Source: Kofleriaceae bacterium
Lineage (GTDB): Bacteria; Myxococcota_A; Polyangia; Haliangiales; Haliangiaceae
NCBI GenBank assembly: GCA_024762925.1
Contig: JANTGM010000008.1
Location: forward strand, 35,743 to 99,742
DNA length: 64,000 nucleotides
Direction: 5' to 3'
Part shown: one piece after another, positions 8,533-17,256 of the stretch
Position numbering within the stretch: position 1 is the stretch's first letter
Layout: the number at the start of each line of letters is the position of its first letter
Notes under the pieces: generated by a model
What the model saw: only the letters and a program-made list of their open reading frames with translations
Told to the model about the DNA's origin: nothing
Databases searched by the model: none
Translations under genes and position numbers: made by a program

Positions 8533-8940
8533 ATGGCAGACAACTATTCCATCCTATTGGCAGACGACGAGCCAGACATTCGCAGAGCCCTAAAGCGCTC
8601 TTTGCATGTGCCTGGCTACACAATGCATGAGGCCGGTGACGGCGTTGATGCGCTGGCGCTTCTCAAGAAGACGCCTTGTGACGCCATCATCAGTGACTTC
8701 AATATGCCTCGGATGAATGGGCTCGACTTGCTCACGCAAGTACGGATCATGTATCCGAATATGCTAAGAATTCTTCTTACGGCAAGGGCTGACGTGCACC
8801 TGGCGGTTCGAGCCCTCAATGAAGGCGCCGTGCACCGCTTCTTGCTCAAGCCATGGGATCATGTCGACCTTAAGGGCATTGTTCGAATGGCCCTGCACTC
8901 GATGCAGACCGCGGCCCCAGAGCAACCCGAGGATCGATAG
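8533..8940 (+). CDS. Receiver-only response regulator
   Basis: A 135-residue protein that is almost entirely a receiver domain: acidic pocket LLADDEPD, phospho-acceptor Asp55 in IISDFNMPRMNG, switch Thr in ILLTARAD and conserved Lys in FLLKPW. There is no output domain, so it probably acts by protein contact, as CheY-like relay proteins do. The ATG is preceded by AGGAGAGAGG. It is followed after five bases by a receiver-kinase fusion on the same strand, most likely co-transcribed; the pair suggests a phosphorelay. The gene starts 132 bases after repeat copy B. Confidence 0.88.
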   Translation: MADNYSILLADDEPDIRRALKRSLHVPGYTMHEAGDGVDALALLKKTPCDAIISDFNMPRMNGLDLLTQVRIMYPNMLRILLTARADVHLAVRALNEGAVHRFLLKPWDHVDLKGIVRMALHSMQTAAPEQPEDR

Positions 8941-8945
8941 GAGAA

Positions 8946-10130
8946 ATGGGCAGCGCTGCCGCAACTATGGACTCCGCATTGACGGCGTTGAGTCCATCCT
9001 CGTCGGACAAGTCGTCTCCCGACGCGGAGACGCATGCAGCCAGAATTCTTCTGGCCGATGACGATCGGCAGGTTCGTCGCACGGTTGGCCGGGTCTTGCG
9101 AAAACGGGGCTTCGAGGTGATTGAAGCTGTCGATGGTGTTGAAGCCATGGAGGCCGCAGGAGAGCATCCACCCGATCTTGCGCTTGTCGACCTCCGAATG
9201 CCTCGCAAAGACGGATTCGATGTGGTTCGCGAGCTCAAGGGCAGCAATCCTCGCCTCCCAGTCCTGGTTCTCTCTGGTTGGGATGATGCGGAAGACCGGG
9301 TTCAGGCCTTTGACGTTGGAGCGGACGACTTTATCGCCAAGCCTGTGTACATGAAGGAGCTTCTGCGACGAATTGACGCCTTTGAGCGAACACGCCGTGC
9401 CTACCTGGAACTCCAAGCTCTCAATGAACACGCCGACCACCTTCGATTGTTTGCCGCAGAGGCCGCTGCCCTGCTCGCTCACGACCTCAACAACGGACTG
9501 AGCATTGCCTCGGCAAACATGCAGTTCATCGACGAAGAGCTGCGTGAGACGAAAGGTGATCCAGAACTTGTGGAAGCATCCTCTGCAGGAAGACGCGCCC
9601 TTCGACGCATGATTGGGCTTGTCGCCAACTTCGTGGACATTTCTCGGCTTGAGGACGCGGCGCTCCAAGTCGTGCGCTTTCCAACAAAAGTCGGTGATCT
9701 TCTGAAGAGCACTGGGCAAATCCATGAGACCAGTCGAAACGATATCGAGGGCCTCACCGTCTCCTGCGACATGGACCTCGTTTGCGAGATTGACCCCATG
9801 CTAACCGAGCGTGTGCTGCACAATCTCCTCAACAACGCCACTCGCTATGTTGATGTGGGGGGGCGAATTGGTGTCGAGGCCTATCTCGAAGATGATGGAG
9901 AAACGCTCTTCATTGGCGTCGGCAACACGGGGGCTGGCATTCCCCACGAAAAGCGCGATGGTCTCTTCGACAAATACGGCAAAGCGGGCGATGGGAAATC
10001 GCAACGCGGCATGGGACTCTACTTCTGCAGGCTCGCCTGCGAAGCACACGGTGGCAGCATTCGCATCGAAGACTCGCCCGACTTTGCGACGCTATTCGCG
10101 ATTCGCCTGTCTATCGCTAGCCAGGGTTAG
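8946..10130 (+). CDS. Receiver-histidine kinase fusion (soluble)
   Basis: An N-terminal receiver (residues 33-150, acceptor Asp82 in LVDLRMPRKDG, Lys in FIAKPV) is followed by a kinase with His179 in LLAHDLNNGLS, an N-box (LHNLLNNATRY) and a G-box (QRGMGLYFCRLA). No membrane helix is present. This order, receiver before kinase, fits a protein that is phosphorylated by another kinase and then controls its own kinase output, making it a likely partner of the receiver-only protein just upstream. The ATG at 8946 has GGAG only two bases away, so ATG 8967 is an alternative. Its stop overlaps the stop of the convergent dnaK-like gene within TTAG at 10127-10130. Confidence 0.87.
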   Translation: MGSAAATMDSALTALSPSSSDKSSPDAETHAARILLADDDRQVRRTVGRVLRKRGFEVIEAVDGVEAMEAAGEHPPDLALVDLRMPRKDGFDVVRELKGSNPRLPVLVLSGWDDAEDRVQAFDVGADDFIAKPVYMKELLRRIDAFERTRRAYLELQALNEHADHLRLFAAEAAALLAHDLNNGLSIASANMQFIDEELRETKGDPELVEASSAGRRALRRMIGLVANFVDISRLEDAALQVVRFPTKVGDLLKSTGQIHETSRNDIEGLTVSCDMDLVCEIDPMLTERVLHNLLNNATRYVDVGGRIGVEAYLEDDGETLFIGVGNTGAGIPHEKRDGLFDKYGKAGDGKSQRGMGLYFCRLACEAHGGSIRIEDSPDFATLFAIRLSIASQG

Positions 10131-11671
10131 CGATGGCTCAGCTCGCGGATTTCCCGATCGCTTAAGCCGCCAGCGGGCTCGATCGTCACGCTAGCGGCTT
10201 TCCCGGAGTCGTGCTCGGTTGCTGAGACTGCCAAGAGGCCATCGACATCTACCGTGAAGTCCACCTCTACTCGCGTCTTGCCTTTGGGGCGCGGCGGCAG
10301 GTCACCCAGAGTGAATCGCCCGAGATAGCAATTGTTCGTCACCTTCTCGTGATCGCCCTGGTAGACCTCGAGGGTTACAAAGGTCTGGTTGTCCTCGGTC
10401 GTTGCAAAGGTCTTCTGGGCCCGGGTTGGAACGGTCGTGTTGGCGTTGAGCAGAATCGACATGCGATCGCCGGTGACGCGAATGCCAAGAGAATGCGGAG
10501 TCACGTCGAGTAGAACAACCTCCTGCAGCTCCCCCCCCATGATTGCGCTCTGGGTGGCGGCCCCTTGGGCAACAATTTCGTCGGGGTTTACGCCCTTTGA
10601 CGGTTCACGGCCAAAAATCTCAACCACTCTGGACTGCACAGCGGGCATGCGACTCATGCCACCAACCAGGAGAACCTGATCAATGTCACTTGCACTCATG
10701 CGAGCGTCTCGTAGGGCTCGCTCACACGGCGCTGCGAGTGCGTCCAACAGAGGCGCGCACATCGACTCCAGTTCGTCACGTCGCAGTTCGCGCTGCAGGT
10801 GCACCGGACCTGCGGGCGATGCCGCCAAGAATGGAAGATTCATGTCGGTGCTGATGGTCGACGACAGCTCGATCTTGGCTCGCTCTGCGGCTTCTTTGAG
10901 GCGCTGCAATGCCACCGGGTCTTCGTGAAGGTTGAGCTGGTTGTTCTTGGCGAACTCTTCACAGAGCAGCTCGATGATTTTTCGGTCGAAGTCATCACCG
11001 CCAAGTTCGGTATCGCCGTGACTTGAGAGCACCTCAAAGACGCCCGATTCGATAACCAAGATTGAAACGTCGAAGGTCCCACCCCCCAAGTCAAACACCG
11101 CGAGGCGCTGGTCTTGGCCATGATGTGCTCCGTAGGCGAGCGCTGCAGCCGTTGGCTCGTTGAGAATTGCGCGAACCCGAAGTCCGGCAATGGCACCAGC
11201 GTCCTTGGTTGCCTTGCGCTGCACTTCATCAAAGTAGGCAGGCACGGTAACAATGGCTTCTTCCACTTGCTCACCAAGGTAGTCCTCGGCAATCTCTTTC
11301 ATCTTGCGCAAGATGTGGCTTGAGACTTCTTCTGGTGACATCTCATTGCCGTTGATACGTACCCAGGCATCACCGTTCTTAGACCGGACAACCGAGTACG
11401 GCAAGGTGGGGCGCAATTCCTCAATGGCTTGAGAATCAAAGCGTTTGCCGATTAGGCGCTTCACGCCGTAGACCGTGCGCTCGGGGTTGGTGACCATCTG
11501 GCGCTTTGACGGCGCTCCGACGACAACCTCCCCCTCCGCATTCCACGAAACCATCGAAGGGGTGGTTCGCCCGCCCTCGTGATTGTGGATGACGACAGCT
11601 TCGCTGCCTTCGAGCACGGCCACGCACGAGTTCGTCGTGCCGAGATCGATACCGATGATCTTGTTTTCCAT
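10127..11671 (-). CDS. Hsp70/DnaK-like chaperone lacking the C-terminal lid
   Basis: The ATPase domain is canonical: IGIDLGTTNSCVAV at the start, VTVPAYFDEVQRKATKDAG, NEPTAAALAYG, FDLGGGTFDVS and the LLVGGMSRMPAV loop. The beta-sandwich substrate domain follows (LLDVTPHSLGIRV, LLNANTTVPTR). The protein ends at residue 514, about 100 or more residues earlier than ordinary DnaK, just where the alpha-helical lid and acidic tail would start. It is therefore a secondary Hsp70, not the main DnaK, probably with fast peptide exchange. The gene upstream encodes a J-like/TPR protein nine bases away on the same strand, its likely partner. Confidence 0.9.
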   Translation of the reverse strand: MENKIIGIDLGTTNSCVAVLEGSEAVVIHNHEGGRTTPSMVSWNAEGEVVVGAPSKRQMVTNPERTVYGVKRLIGKRFDSQAIEELRPTLPYSVVRSKNGDAWVRINGNEMSPEEVSSHILRKMKEIAEDYLGEQVEEAIVTVPAYFDEVQRKATKDAGAIAGLRVRAILNEPTAAALAYGAHHGQDQRLAVFDLGGGTFDVSILVIESGVFEVLSSHGDTELGGDDFDRKIIELLCEEFAKNNQLNLHEDPVALQRLKEAAERAKIELSSTISTDMNLPFLAASPAGPVHLQRELRRDELESMCAPLLDALAAPCERALRDARMSASDIDQVLLVGGMSRMPAVQSRVVEIFGREPSKGVNPDEIVAQGAATQSAIMGGELQEVVLLDVTPHSLGIRVTGDRMSILLNANTTVPTRAQKTFATTEDNQTFVTLEVYQGDHEKVTNNCYLGRFTLGDLPPRPKGKTRVEVDFTVDVDGLLAVSATEHDSGKAASVTIEPAGGLSDREIRELSHR

Positions 11672-11680
11672 CGTGGCTTC

Positions 11681-12646
11681 CTATTTGCCAAAGAGCTTGG
11701 ACATGAGACTGCCCTTCTTCTTGCCCTCTTTTGGGAGACTCGCCATAGATTCATGGGCCAGCACGAAGCTCGCATCGAGCCCGAGGCATCGCTTGTACTC
11801 AGCACGGGCTTCATCAAGCTTGCCACTGCTTTGCAGTAGCCGCCCCTGGGCGTAGTGCATATGAAGTCGATATCGCTTTTCGCTTGGTCGCGAGACGGCA
11901 ACTGCCTTGAATGCCGACGCCGCGGCCGCGAAGTTTCCGGATTGCATGATCTTCATCGCCTTCTCAAATTCGGCTTCCTGGAGATCCGCCGACCCAGAAT
12001 CCGAAATCTTCCGATCCGTCGCTGCCCTCACCTGTGCAATGCGCTGAGTACCGCTGGCAGTTCCAAGGCGATCTCGCAACTGGCTTCTACGCCGATCCTT
12101 CTGCTGCTGCCGATCTGCGGGGTTTACGGGCGGTCGACTGCTTGCGTTGCGCCGGCGCTCGAGGCGCTCTTGCTTCTCATTGGCAATCTTTGTGCGTGTT
12201 TCCTCAAGAGCCAGAGCTGCAGCTTCACCCTTGGCGCGGTCGTAGGACTTCTTGAGAGCAAGAAACACTTCGTTGGCAAGGAGACGAATTGCCTCTGGTC
12301 GTCGTGCGAATCGATTTGGATGAAAGACCTTGGTCGCTTCGAGGAACGAGGTGCGCACCTCGCTCGTGTGACTGCACCCAAGGGCCTCCATAGAGGTAGC
12401 GGCGGCCCGCAAGCGGAGCAGTTCCGCTTGCAAGCGCTCATGCACAACCTCATCGGTTGCCTGTATCCACTGATGATCTCTCACTTCCAAGGGTGCTGGC
12501 AACGATACCAACCAAAAGCGTCGTCTCACAATCCCCGAACACAAAGGGATTTGTGGCAACGATCCAACACGGATGCCGATCTCGCAACGCTGGTAGTACC
12601 TTGGCGCACTTGCATCTAAGCCTTTGAATTGCAAAGGTCCCGCCAT
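11681..12646 (-). CDS. J-domain-like protein with HPN motif and C-terminal TPR
   Basis: Residues near 85-145 look like a J domain (LGCSHTSEVRTSFLEATKVF, then a helix ending LKKSYDRA), but the signature HPD tripeptide reads HPN. A basic linker (Arg/Gln/Lys-rich, about 150-210) leads to a TPR-like region (FEKAMKIMQSGNFAAAASAF and LQSSGKLDEARAEYKRCLG). It directly precedes the lidless Hsp70 gene, so it is probably its cochaperone or an anchor for it. HPD is needed for ATPase stimulation in ordinary J proteins, so Asp-to-Asn may weaken or change that role. The first 60 or so residues look poorly conserved and the start at 12646 is uncertain. Confidence 0.72.
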   Translation of the reverse strand: MAGPLQFKGLDASAPRYYQRCEIGIRVGSLPQIPLCSGIVRRRFWLVSLPAPLEVRDHQWIQATDEVVHERLQAELLRLRAAATSMEALGCSHTSEVRTSFLEATKVFHPNRFARRPEAIRLLANEVFLALKKSYDRAKGEAAALALEETRTKIANEKQERLERRRNASSRPPVNPADRQQQKDRRRSQLRDRLGTASGTQRIAQVRAATDRKISDSGSADLQEAEFEKAMKIMQSGNFAAAASAFKAVAVSRPSEKRYRLHMHYAQGRLLQSSGKLDEARAEYKRCLGLDASFVLAHESMASLPKEGKKKGSLMSKLFGK

Positions 12647-12688
12647 CCGGCGCAGCCATGCGCCAAAATGACGTCTCTGGAGGTTTCA

Positions 12689-12937
12689 ATGGCAAAATCC
12701 CGACCAACAATTATGAAGCGACAGCGCGAGCTCGCTCGTGCCGAAAAGCGCCGCGACAAAGCAGCACGTCGCGCAGTCAACACTCGTTCCGAAGGGCCGA
12801 GAGAGCGCCCGGAAGGCGAAGGCGATGACTACGATCCAGACATCGCTCACATTGTCGCAGGACCACAACCAATTCCTTGGGCTGACGAGTTCCCCGACGA
12901 CGAAGAAGAAGACGACAGCGACGAAAACAACGACTAG
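12689..12937 (+). CDS. Small highly charged protein, unknown function
   Basis: An 82-residue protein: a Lys/Arg-rich N-terminal half (MAKSRPTIMKRQRELARAEK and onwards), a short hydrophobic segment (DIAHIVAGPQPIPW) and a strongly acidic tail rich in Asp/Glu. ATG 12689 has a good GGAGG seven bases upstream; the frame is open further up but lacks an SD. The dipolar charge pattern suggests a nucleic-acid- or ribosome-associated protein, but I cannot name a family. It is divergent from the J-like gene. Confidence 0.6.
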   Translation: MAKSRPTIMKRQRELARAEKRRDKAARRAVNTRSEGPRERPEGEGDDYDPDIAHIVAGPQPIPWADEFPDDEEEDDSDENND

Positions 12938-12986
12938 GGAGAACCCCCACGCTTGACTGGCGCGTGTTGCGTGCCAGACTCGCGCG

Positions 12987-14555
12987 GTGCCCCCATCTCT
13001 CGAACGACTCGGCCTCTCAACAGTTCTCGCCCTCGCGGTTTTCGCGGTGGGTTGTGGTGGGCCTAGTCGACACGAGACGCTCGTCAAGCACGCACGTGAG
13101 GCGGAGAAGCGAAGAGCTTGGCTGGAAGCTGCTGAGATGTACGAAGCTGCCTGTGCACTGAAGCCAGGCGATCAGGTAACCTGCCAGCGAGCACAGGCGA
13201 TGCGCGACTACAGCATCGAGATTCGCACCTACCGCGCCCGCCAGCTTTGTGCCTCTGGGCAACTGGGGCCCTGCATTCAGGAATTCCACCCGCTGCTCTC
13301 CATACCGAGTGACAAGCAACACCTTGTGCAGGGCATTGTCCAAGAAGCGGGCGCTCTTGCCATGCGCCAGTGCAAAGCCCGCGATGCCGCGCTGACAAGC
13401 ACGCTAGCCGAACTTAGCTGTCTTCAGCATTGGCAGGCTCCGTTGTGGCGAGGGGAAAACTTTCGTCGTCACTTCGCGGACCGCTCAAGAGGGGTTGCTG
13501 GGCAACTCGCGCTCATGGCCGACTCTCAGAGCGCTGACAACGTTGGAGCGCGCATGAGCTTGCTTGAGGCTGCTCACTGCGTCGCTCCTCTCTCCGCCGA
13601 ACAAAACCGTACCTGGACTGCTGCAGCCGCACAGTTTCGCTCGAAACTCACCACGCCACTGGTTCTCAACTACACCGCGAACGGGGTAACGCGCCCAGCA
13701 CCAGGAACCTGCGCCACGATCGTAAAAGCCTTGGGACGGGGCCTCACCTGCGACGCCTCTGCTATCGGAAGCGCCAGCCGGAATATTGATACTCATGTGG
13801 AAGTATTTGGCGTTCGTCCTCATTGGAAGCACTCTCACCGAGAGACTCAGCATGTCGCACAGTACAAAGCTGGAACGGAGCAGGTCGTGAATCCAGACTA
13901 CGACAAGGTGCGTCTAGAGTACGAGCTGGCGGAGACCCGACATGGCGACGCCGAGCGCGACATGCGCGAACAGGAGCGGCGCTGCAACGAAACCGAATCC
14001 ACGTCCGATTGTGACTCGTTTGACAGGCTCCGACGAGAGTTCGATTCCCGGAAACGCGAACGAGACCAGGCTCGCAGGCGTTTTACCAATGAGCCATCCA
14101 CGATCACCCGTGACGTCTACAAGGACCATCCCTACATCACTCGGCACCATGAGTGGACGTCCCCATTTCGTGCAAGCGTGAAACTTGGTGACAACGAATG
14201 GTCACCGGAAGTCACAAACATCGTCTATCTAGACACCGAGCAGACGGGATTCTCCCCTGCTGGGATTCAATCCGATCCGTTTGAGCCACCTGCACAGACG
14301 TATTTCCGCGACCAGAGCAGTCGCTGGCTCACGTCTCGCTTGCAGGCTCATGTGGGGGGGGAGATGCGCAGGCGAGCTCAGTCGCTCATAGAGCAGTGCG
14401 ATGGCGAGCGTATGGAATGCTGGGCCCGTGCACGCTATTGGAACGGAGACGAGGGCTTTGGGCTGCCACTACTGCGCGCACTTGCCAACCAGGGTGCAGA
14501 CGCACAGAAGGCCGTGAAGCGCGAGTTACGCTGCACGGCCAGTCTGCTCCAGTGA
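12987..14555 (+). CDS. Large lipoprotein, unknown function
   Basis: GTG start followed by a lipoprotein signal with lipobox AVGC (Cys near residue 23). The mature 500 residues begin with a TPR-like helical pair (AREAEKRRAWLEAAEMYEAA), contain many scattered cysteines and a central very charged coiled-coil (about residues 310-365, rich in Arg/Glu), and then a beta-rich part. No catalytic motif is visible. Upstream at 12957-12976 there is a CTGGC...GCCAG inverted repeat close to a TTGACT hexamer, a possible promoter/operator. It is probably an envelope-associated structural or assembly protein, but this is inference. Confidence 0.7.
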   Translation: MPPSLERLGLSTVLALAVFAVGCGGPSRHETLVKHAREAEKRRAWLEAAEMYEAACALKPGDQVTCQRAQAMRDYSIEIRTYRARQLCASGQLGPCIQEFHPLLSIPSDKQHLVQGIVQEAGALAMRQCKARDAALTSTLAELSCLQHWQAPLWRGENFRRHFADRSRGVAGQLALMADSQSADNVGARMSLLEAAHCVAPLSAEQNRTWTAAAAQFRSKLTTPLVLNYTANGVTRPAPGTCATIVKALGRGLTCDASAIGSASRNIDTHVEVFGVRPHWKHSHRETQHVAQYKAGTEQVVNPDYDKVRLEYELAETRHGDAERDMREQERRCNETESTSDCDSFDRLRREFDSRKRERDQARRRFTNEPSTITRDVYKDHPYITRHHEWTSPFRASVKLGDNEWSPEVTNIVYLDTEQTGFSPAGIQSDPFEPPAQTYFRDQSSRWLTSRLQAHVGGEMRRRAQSLIEQCDGERMECWARARYWNGDEGFGLPLLRALANQGADAQKAVKRELRCTASLLQ

Positions 14556-14604
14556 CCGGGCCTTCGCGAGAAACGAGGCGCCGACACCGATCTAGAGGGT
14601 TGCG

Positions 14605-14856
14605 TTACTTGGTCGGGATGCGGATGAGCTTGTGGCGAACTCCGAAGTGCACAAGCTGCACTGCATTGCTGAGCCCAAGCCCAGCAAGAAGAGTTAGACG
14701 ATGGCTATCAACCGTCTTGAGGCCAACGCCGAGAGCGTTTGCCATCTCCTCGCGGGACATGTCGCCGCCCATCATCATAAGACCGATTTGCCGCTGGCGA
14801 TCAGTGAGTGACCACCAACGATCAAGAGAATCATTTCCACGTGCTTTGAAGCCCAT
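14605..14856 (-). CDS. Stand-alone LuxR-type HTH regulator
   Basis: An 83-residue protein consisting almost only of a GerE/LuxR DNA-binding domain: LTDRQRQIGLMMMGGDM, then REEMANALGVGLKTVDSHR (recognition helix), then LGLSNAVQLVHFGVRHKL. There is no receiver or autoinducer domain, so it would be controlled by its level or by a partner. It starts with ATG at 14856. An inverted repeat, CCCCAT-10-ATGGGG, lies 25 bases upstream and could be an autoregulatory operator. Neighbours on either side are lipoprotein genes with no evident link. Confidence 0.82.
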   Translation of the reverse strand: MGFKARGNDSLDRWWSLTDRQRQIGLMMMGGDMSREEMANALGVGLKTVDSHRLTLLAGLGLSNAVQLVHFGVRHKLIRIPTK

Positions 14857-14880
14857 GACTGAGGTCTACCACATAAGAAT

Positions 14881-14902
14881 CCCCATGTATCACCCTATGG
14901 GG
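14881..14902. promoter_or_regulatory. Inverted repeat upstream of the LuxR-type gene
   Basis: CCCCAT at 14881-14886 and ATGGGG at 14897-14902 form a perfect 6-base inverted repeat with a 10-base spacer. It lies 25 bases upstream of the LuxR-type start codon, where an operator overlapping a promoter would be expected. The rest of the 283-base gap (14857-15139) shows no gene. Confidence 0.35.
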
Positions 14903-15139
14903 AGGATATTTTCTGTGTCAGATCACCTAGAGGCCGACTGCGGCACGTATGCGGGTACGTTTTCATCGTTTCACCGAGAAGATGCGATGTTGGCGTACCT
15001 CGGAATTACCTCGTGAATAGCTGGGTCTCGAGCGTAAGTGTTCTTCTGCCCTGCCCCCGAATTCTTCCATCCCGGTCGGACCGAACCTGAAGCAAGTTCG
15101 CTTGGCAAAACCCCTGCGAGAAGTTCCTACGAAGAGTCT

Positions 15140-16126
15140 CTACCAACGGATTCGCAGTTCATCGAGTCGAACGGTCTCGCCAAGTGGCCAAGAACCGCCC
15201 ACAGTGAACTCGTACACGGCGAGCTTAGCGCTCTCGTACGTAAGTGGAACACTCAAGCCCTCTTGCCCAAAGGCCTGCAGCGGAATTTGATATAGGTGAT
15301 AGTTATCTCCTGCTTTGAGGACAAAGGGCGCGTAGACGAAGAGTTCTCTGCTGCCATCGGCTTGTTGGAACATAAGGCGCGCCTGGCTCCAATAGGAGTG
15401 TTCCGCCCCGGACGACGCTAGGGCAAATTCGTAGTATGCCCGTCCAAAGTCTTCTTCGGTCATGCTTGCAAGAGAGACATCAATGGCCTGCCTGCGTAGG
15501 TTCTCAAAGCATGCGTTGCCCTCGCACGGGGAGAGAAATTCGTAGTATTGCGATCCCGCGTAGGCGGGTCCCGAGGCATAGGTCAAGTCGCTGGGGATGG
15601 AGTACCCTGCGGTGTCGTCCTCGGAGAACAGCACCACTTGCCCCGAGGGTGGAGGTGCGGTTTGGGCGCTCACGAGCGCGCTGGAAAGCTCGCCACCGTT
15701 TCTGTCGCGCACGATGAGTTGCACGACATAGGTCGTTTGGGGAGCCAGCTGACCAATGCTGGTGGAAGTGATCTGGTGGCCCACCGTGGGACTCCGAAAG
15801 TACCCGAGACCAGGGTTGCTGCTGGAGTCGAAGCGCTGGACCTGGCATTCCGCCTGCTCCGAATCCATGAGGTGGACCTCATACTGAGAGAACTCGTCCA
15901 TGGGGTCGGTGGACTCCCAGCGAAGTCGCAAGGTGTTTGGCGTTGCATACTCGACTTCGAAGACATCTAGGCTGAGCGTTGAGGTGCTTCCGGGATCAGC
16001 AAAACACCGAGCGATACCTGTGTTCCCATCGACTATGCCGGCATCGTGCGACTCAAAAGAGATTCTCCCGCAAGATGCCAACACCAGCGTTATGCTGAGA
16101 ATTGGCACAGGGATTCGCGACTCCAT
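15140..16126 (-). CDS. Fibronectin type III-like lipoprotein
   Basis: Start ATG 16126 gives a lipoprotein signal MESRIPVPILSITLVLASC; upstream in-frame sequence lacks a signal and is left out. Residues about 50-150 look like an FN3 domain (NTLRLRWESTDPMDEFSQYE, then LAPQTTYVVQLIVRDRNGGE). The C-terminal 170 residues are beta-rich and may be a carbohydrate-binding-like jelly roll (ends with VRLDELRIRW). It is likely displayed at the cell surface and may bind polysaccharide. It is divergent from a glycosyltransferase gene 113 bases away, which gives weak support for a surface-glycan link. Confidence 0.72.
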   Translation of the reverse strand: MESRIPVPILSITLVLASCGRISFESHDAGIVDGNTGIARCFADPGSTSTLSLDVFEVEYATPNTLRLRWESTDPMDEFSQYEVHLMDSEQAECQVQRFDSSSNPGLGYFRSPTVGHQITSTSIGQLAPQTTYVVQLIVRDRNGGELSSALVSAQTAPPPSGQVVLFSEDDTAGYSIPSDLTYASGPAYAGSQYYEFLSPCEGNACFENLRRQAIDVSLASMTEEDFGRAYYEFALASSGAEHSYWSQARLMFQQADGSRELFVYAPFVLKAGDNYHLYQIPLQAFGQEGLSVPLTYESAKLAVYEFTVGGSWPLGETVRLDELRIRW

Positions 16127-16239
16127 CACCCGACTATACGGCGAAACCAGGGTTCTGCAGCGCTTTTCTGCAGTGCGCATACACCCACCGCGCCAACAGC
16201 TCCAGATGCGTCCCGCTAGGTGTGCGAGACTGGGACCGC

Positions 16240-17256
16240 ATGACAAGCAAACCTCGAATCAGTGTTGTGATGACTGCCTACAACCACAGCCAGTACATCC
16301 CAGCTGCCATCGAGAGCATTCTTGATCAAGATGTGGGTGCTGTTGAGCTCATTGTTGTCGATGATGGCTCAAAGGAAGATATTGCCTCGGTGGTGAGGCC
16401 CTATGGCGACAAGGTCCTGTTCATAGCGCAGGAAAACGCTGGCCTCGGATCCGCCCGCAACACAGGGCTTTGGGCGAGCAAGGGCGAGTATGTCGCCTTC
16501 TGTGACTCCGATGACATCCACCTTCCCTTTCGACTCTCTGCTCATTCTCGATTGCTCGATTTGCATCCAGGTGCCGCTCAGGTGTTTTCCGATCTGGCCA
16601 TGTTCAGCGACGGAGAAGTAACGTCGCAGACGACACTTCGGGGCCGCTTTGACTACGATTTTGATGCGGAGATCGAAAGCGCATTTCCGAAGCCAAAGGC
16701 AGCGCGTGACTATGGCATCGCTTTGCCGGAGCCCTATGCGGATGCAAGAGTGTTTCACGGTCGCATCACGGATCTCATCGCGGCCTATCACGTCGCCTGG
16801 GGTGGAGCTTCGCTCTATCGACGAGCCGCCCTAATTTCGGTTGGAGGGCATGACGAGACACTGCGCCGCTGGGCGGATTGGGGGCTTGCCTCACGGCTCT
16901 CTAAGAACTTTGAGATGATCTATTTGGATGCACCGGTCCTTTGGTATCGGCAACACGGCGGACAGCTCACCAAGCAGCCCGCGATTGGCGCGGCCTGCTA
17001 TCGGGATATCGTCTACCGCGAGTGGAAGAGCGACCCCATCTTTGCAGCTCGGCGCCCCGACCTACTTGCGAAGATGGTTGCACGCGCCTCGATTCGCCAC
17101 GCGCACTACCTCATGGAAGCGTCGCACTATCGAGAAGCACGGAAGCACTTGTACGACTACATCCGCCTGCGTCCCACTGACCGCCATGGCTACACAGCGA
17201 CACTGCGCAGTTTGGTTATGGAGAAGGTCTTGGGGCGGGATGTACCGGGAGCGTAG
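16240..17256 (+). CDS. Family 2 glycosyltransferase
   Basis: From ATG 16240 the protein begins RISVVMTAYNHSQYIPAAIE, the usual GT2 start, and has the nucleotide-sugar motifs IVVDDGSKED and FCDSDD, NAGLGSARNTGLWASKGEY, and the later GGHDETLRRWADWGLASRL acceptor region. It has no membrane helices, so it acts in the cytoplasm, transferring a sugar to a surface glycan. Its last 41 bases overlap the convergent asparagine synthase gene. A longer upstream reading frame exists to 16102 but overlaps the divergent lipoprotein and has no homology. Sugar and acceptor are unknown. Confidence 0.88.
   Translation: MTSKPRISVVMTAYNHSQYIPAAIESILDQDVGAVELIVVDDGSKEDIASVVRPYGDKVLFIAQENAGLGSARNTGLWASKGEYVAFCDSDDIHLPFRLSAHSRLLDLHPGAAQVFSDLAMFSDGEVTSQTTLRGRFDYDFDAEIESAFPKPKAARDYGIALPEPYADARVFHGRITDLIAAYHVAWGGASLYRRAALISVGGHDETLRRWADWGLASRLSKNFEMIYLDAPVLWYRQHGGQLTKQPAIGAACYRDIVYREWKSDPIFAARRPDLLAKMVARASIRHAHYLMEASHYREARKHLYDYIRLRPTDRHGYTATLRSLVMEKVLGRDVPGA

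Noticed and set aside
15102..15295. Plus-strand frames over the 3' end of the FN3-like lipoprotein gene
   Set aside because: Antisense shadows; the minus-strand gene has signal peptide and domain evidence.
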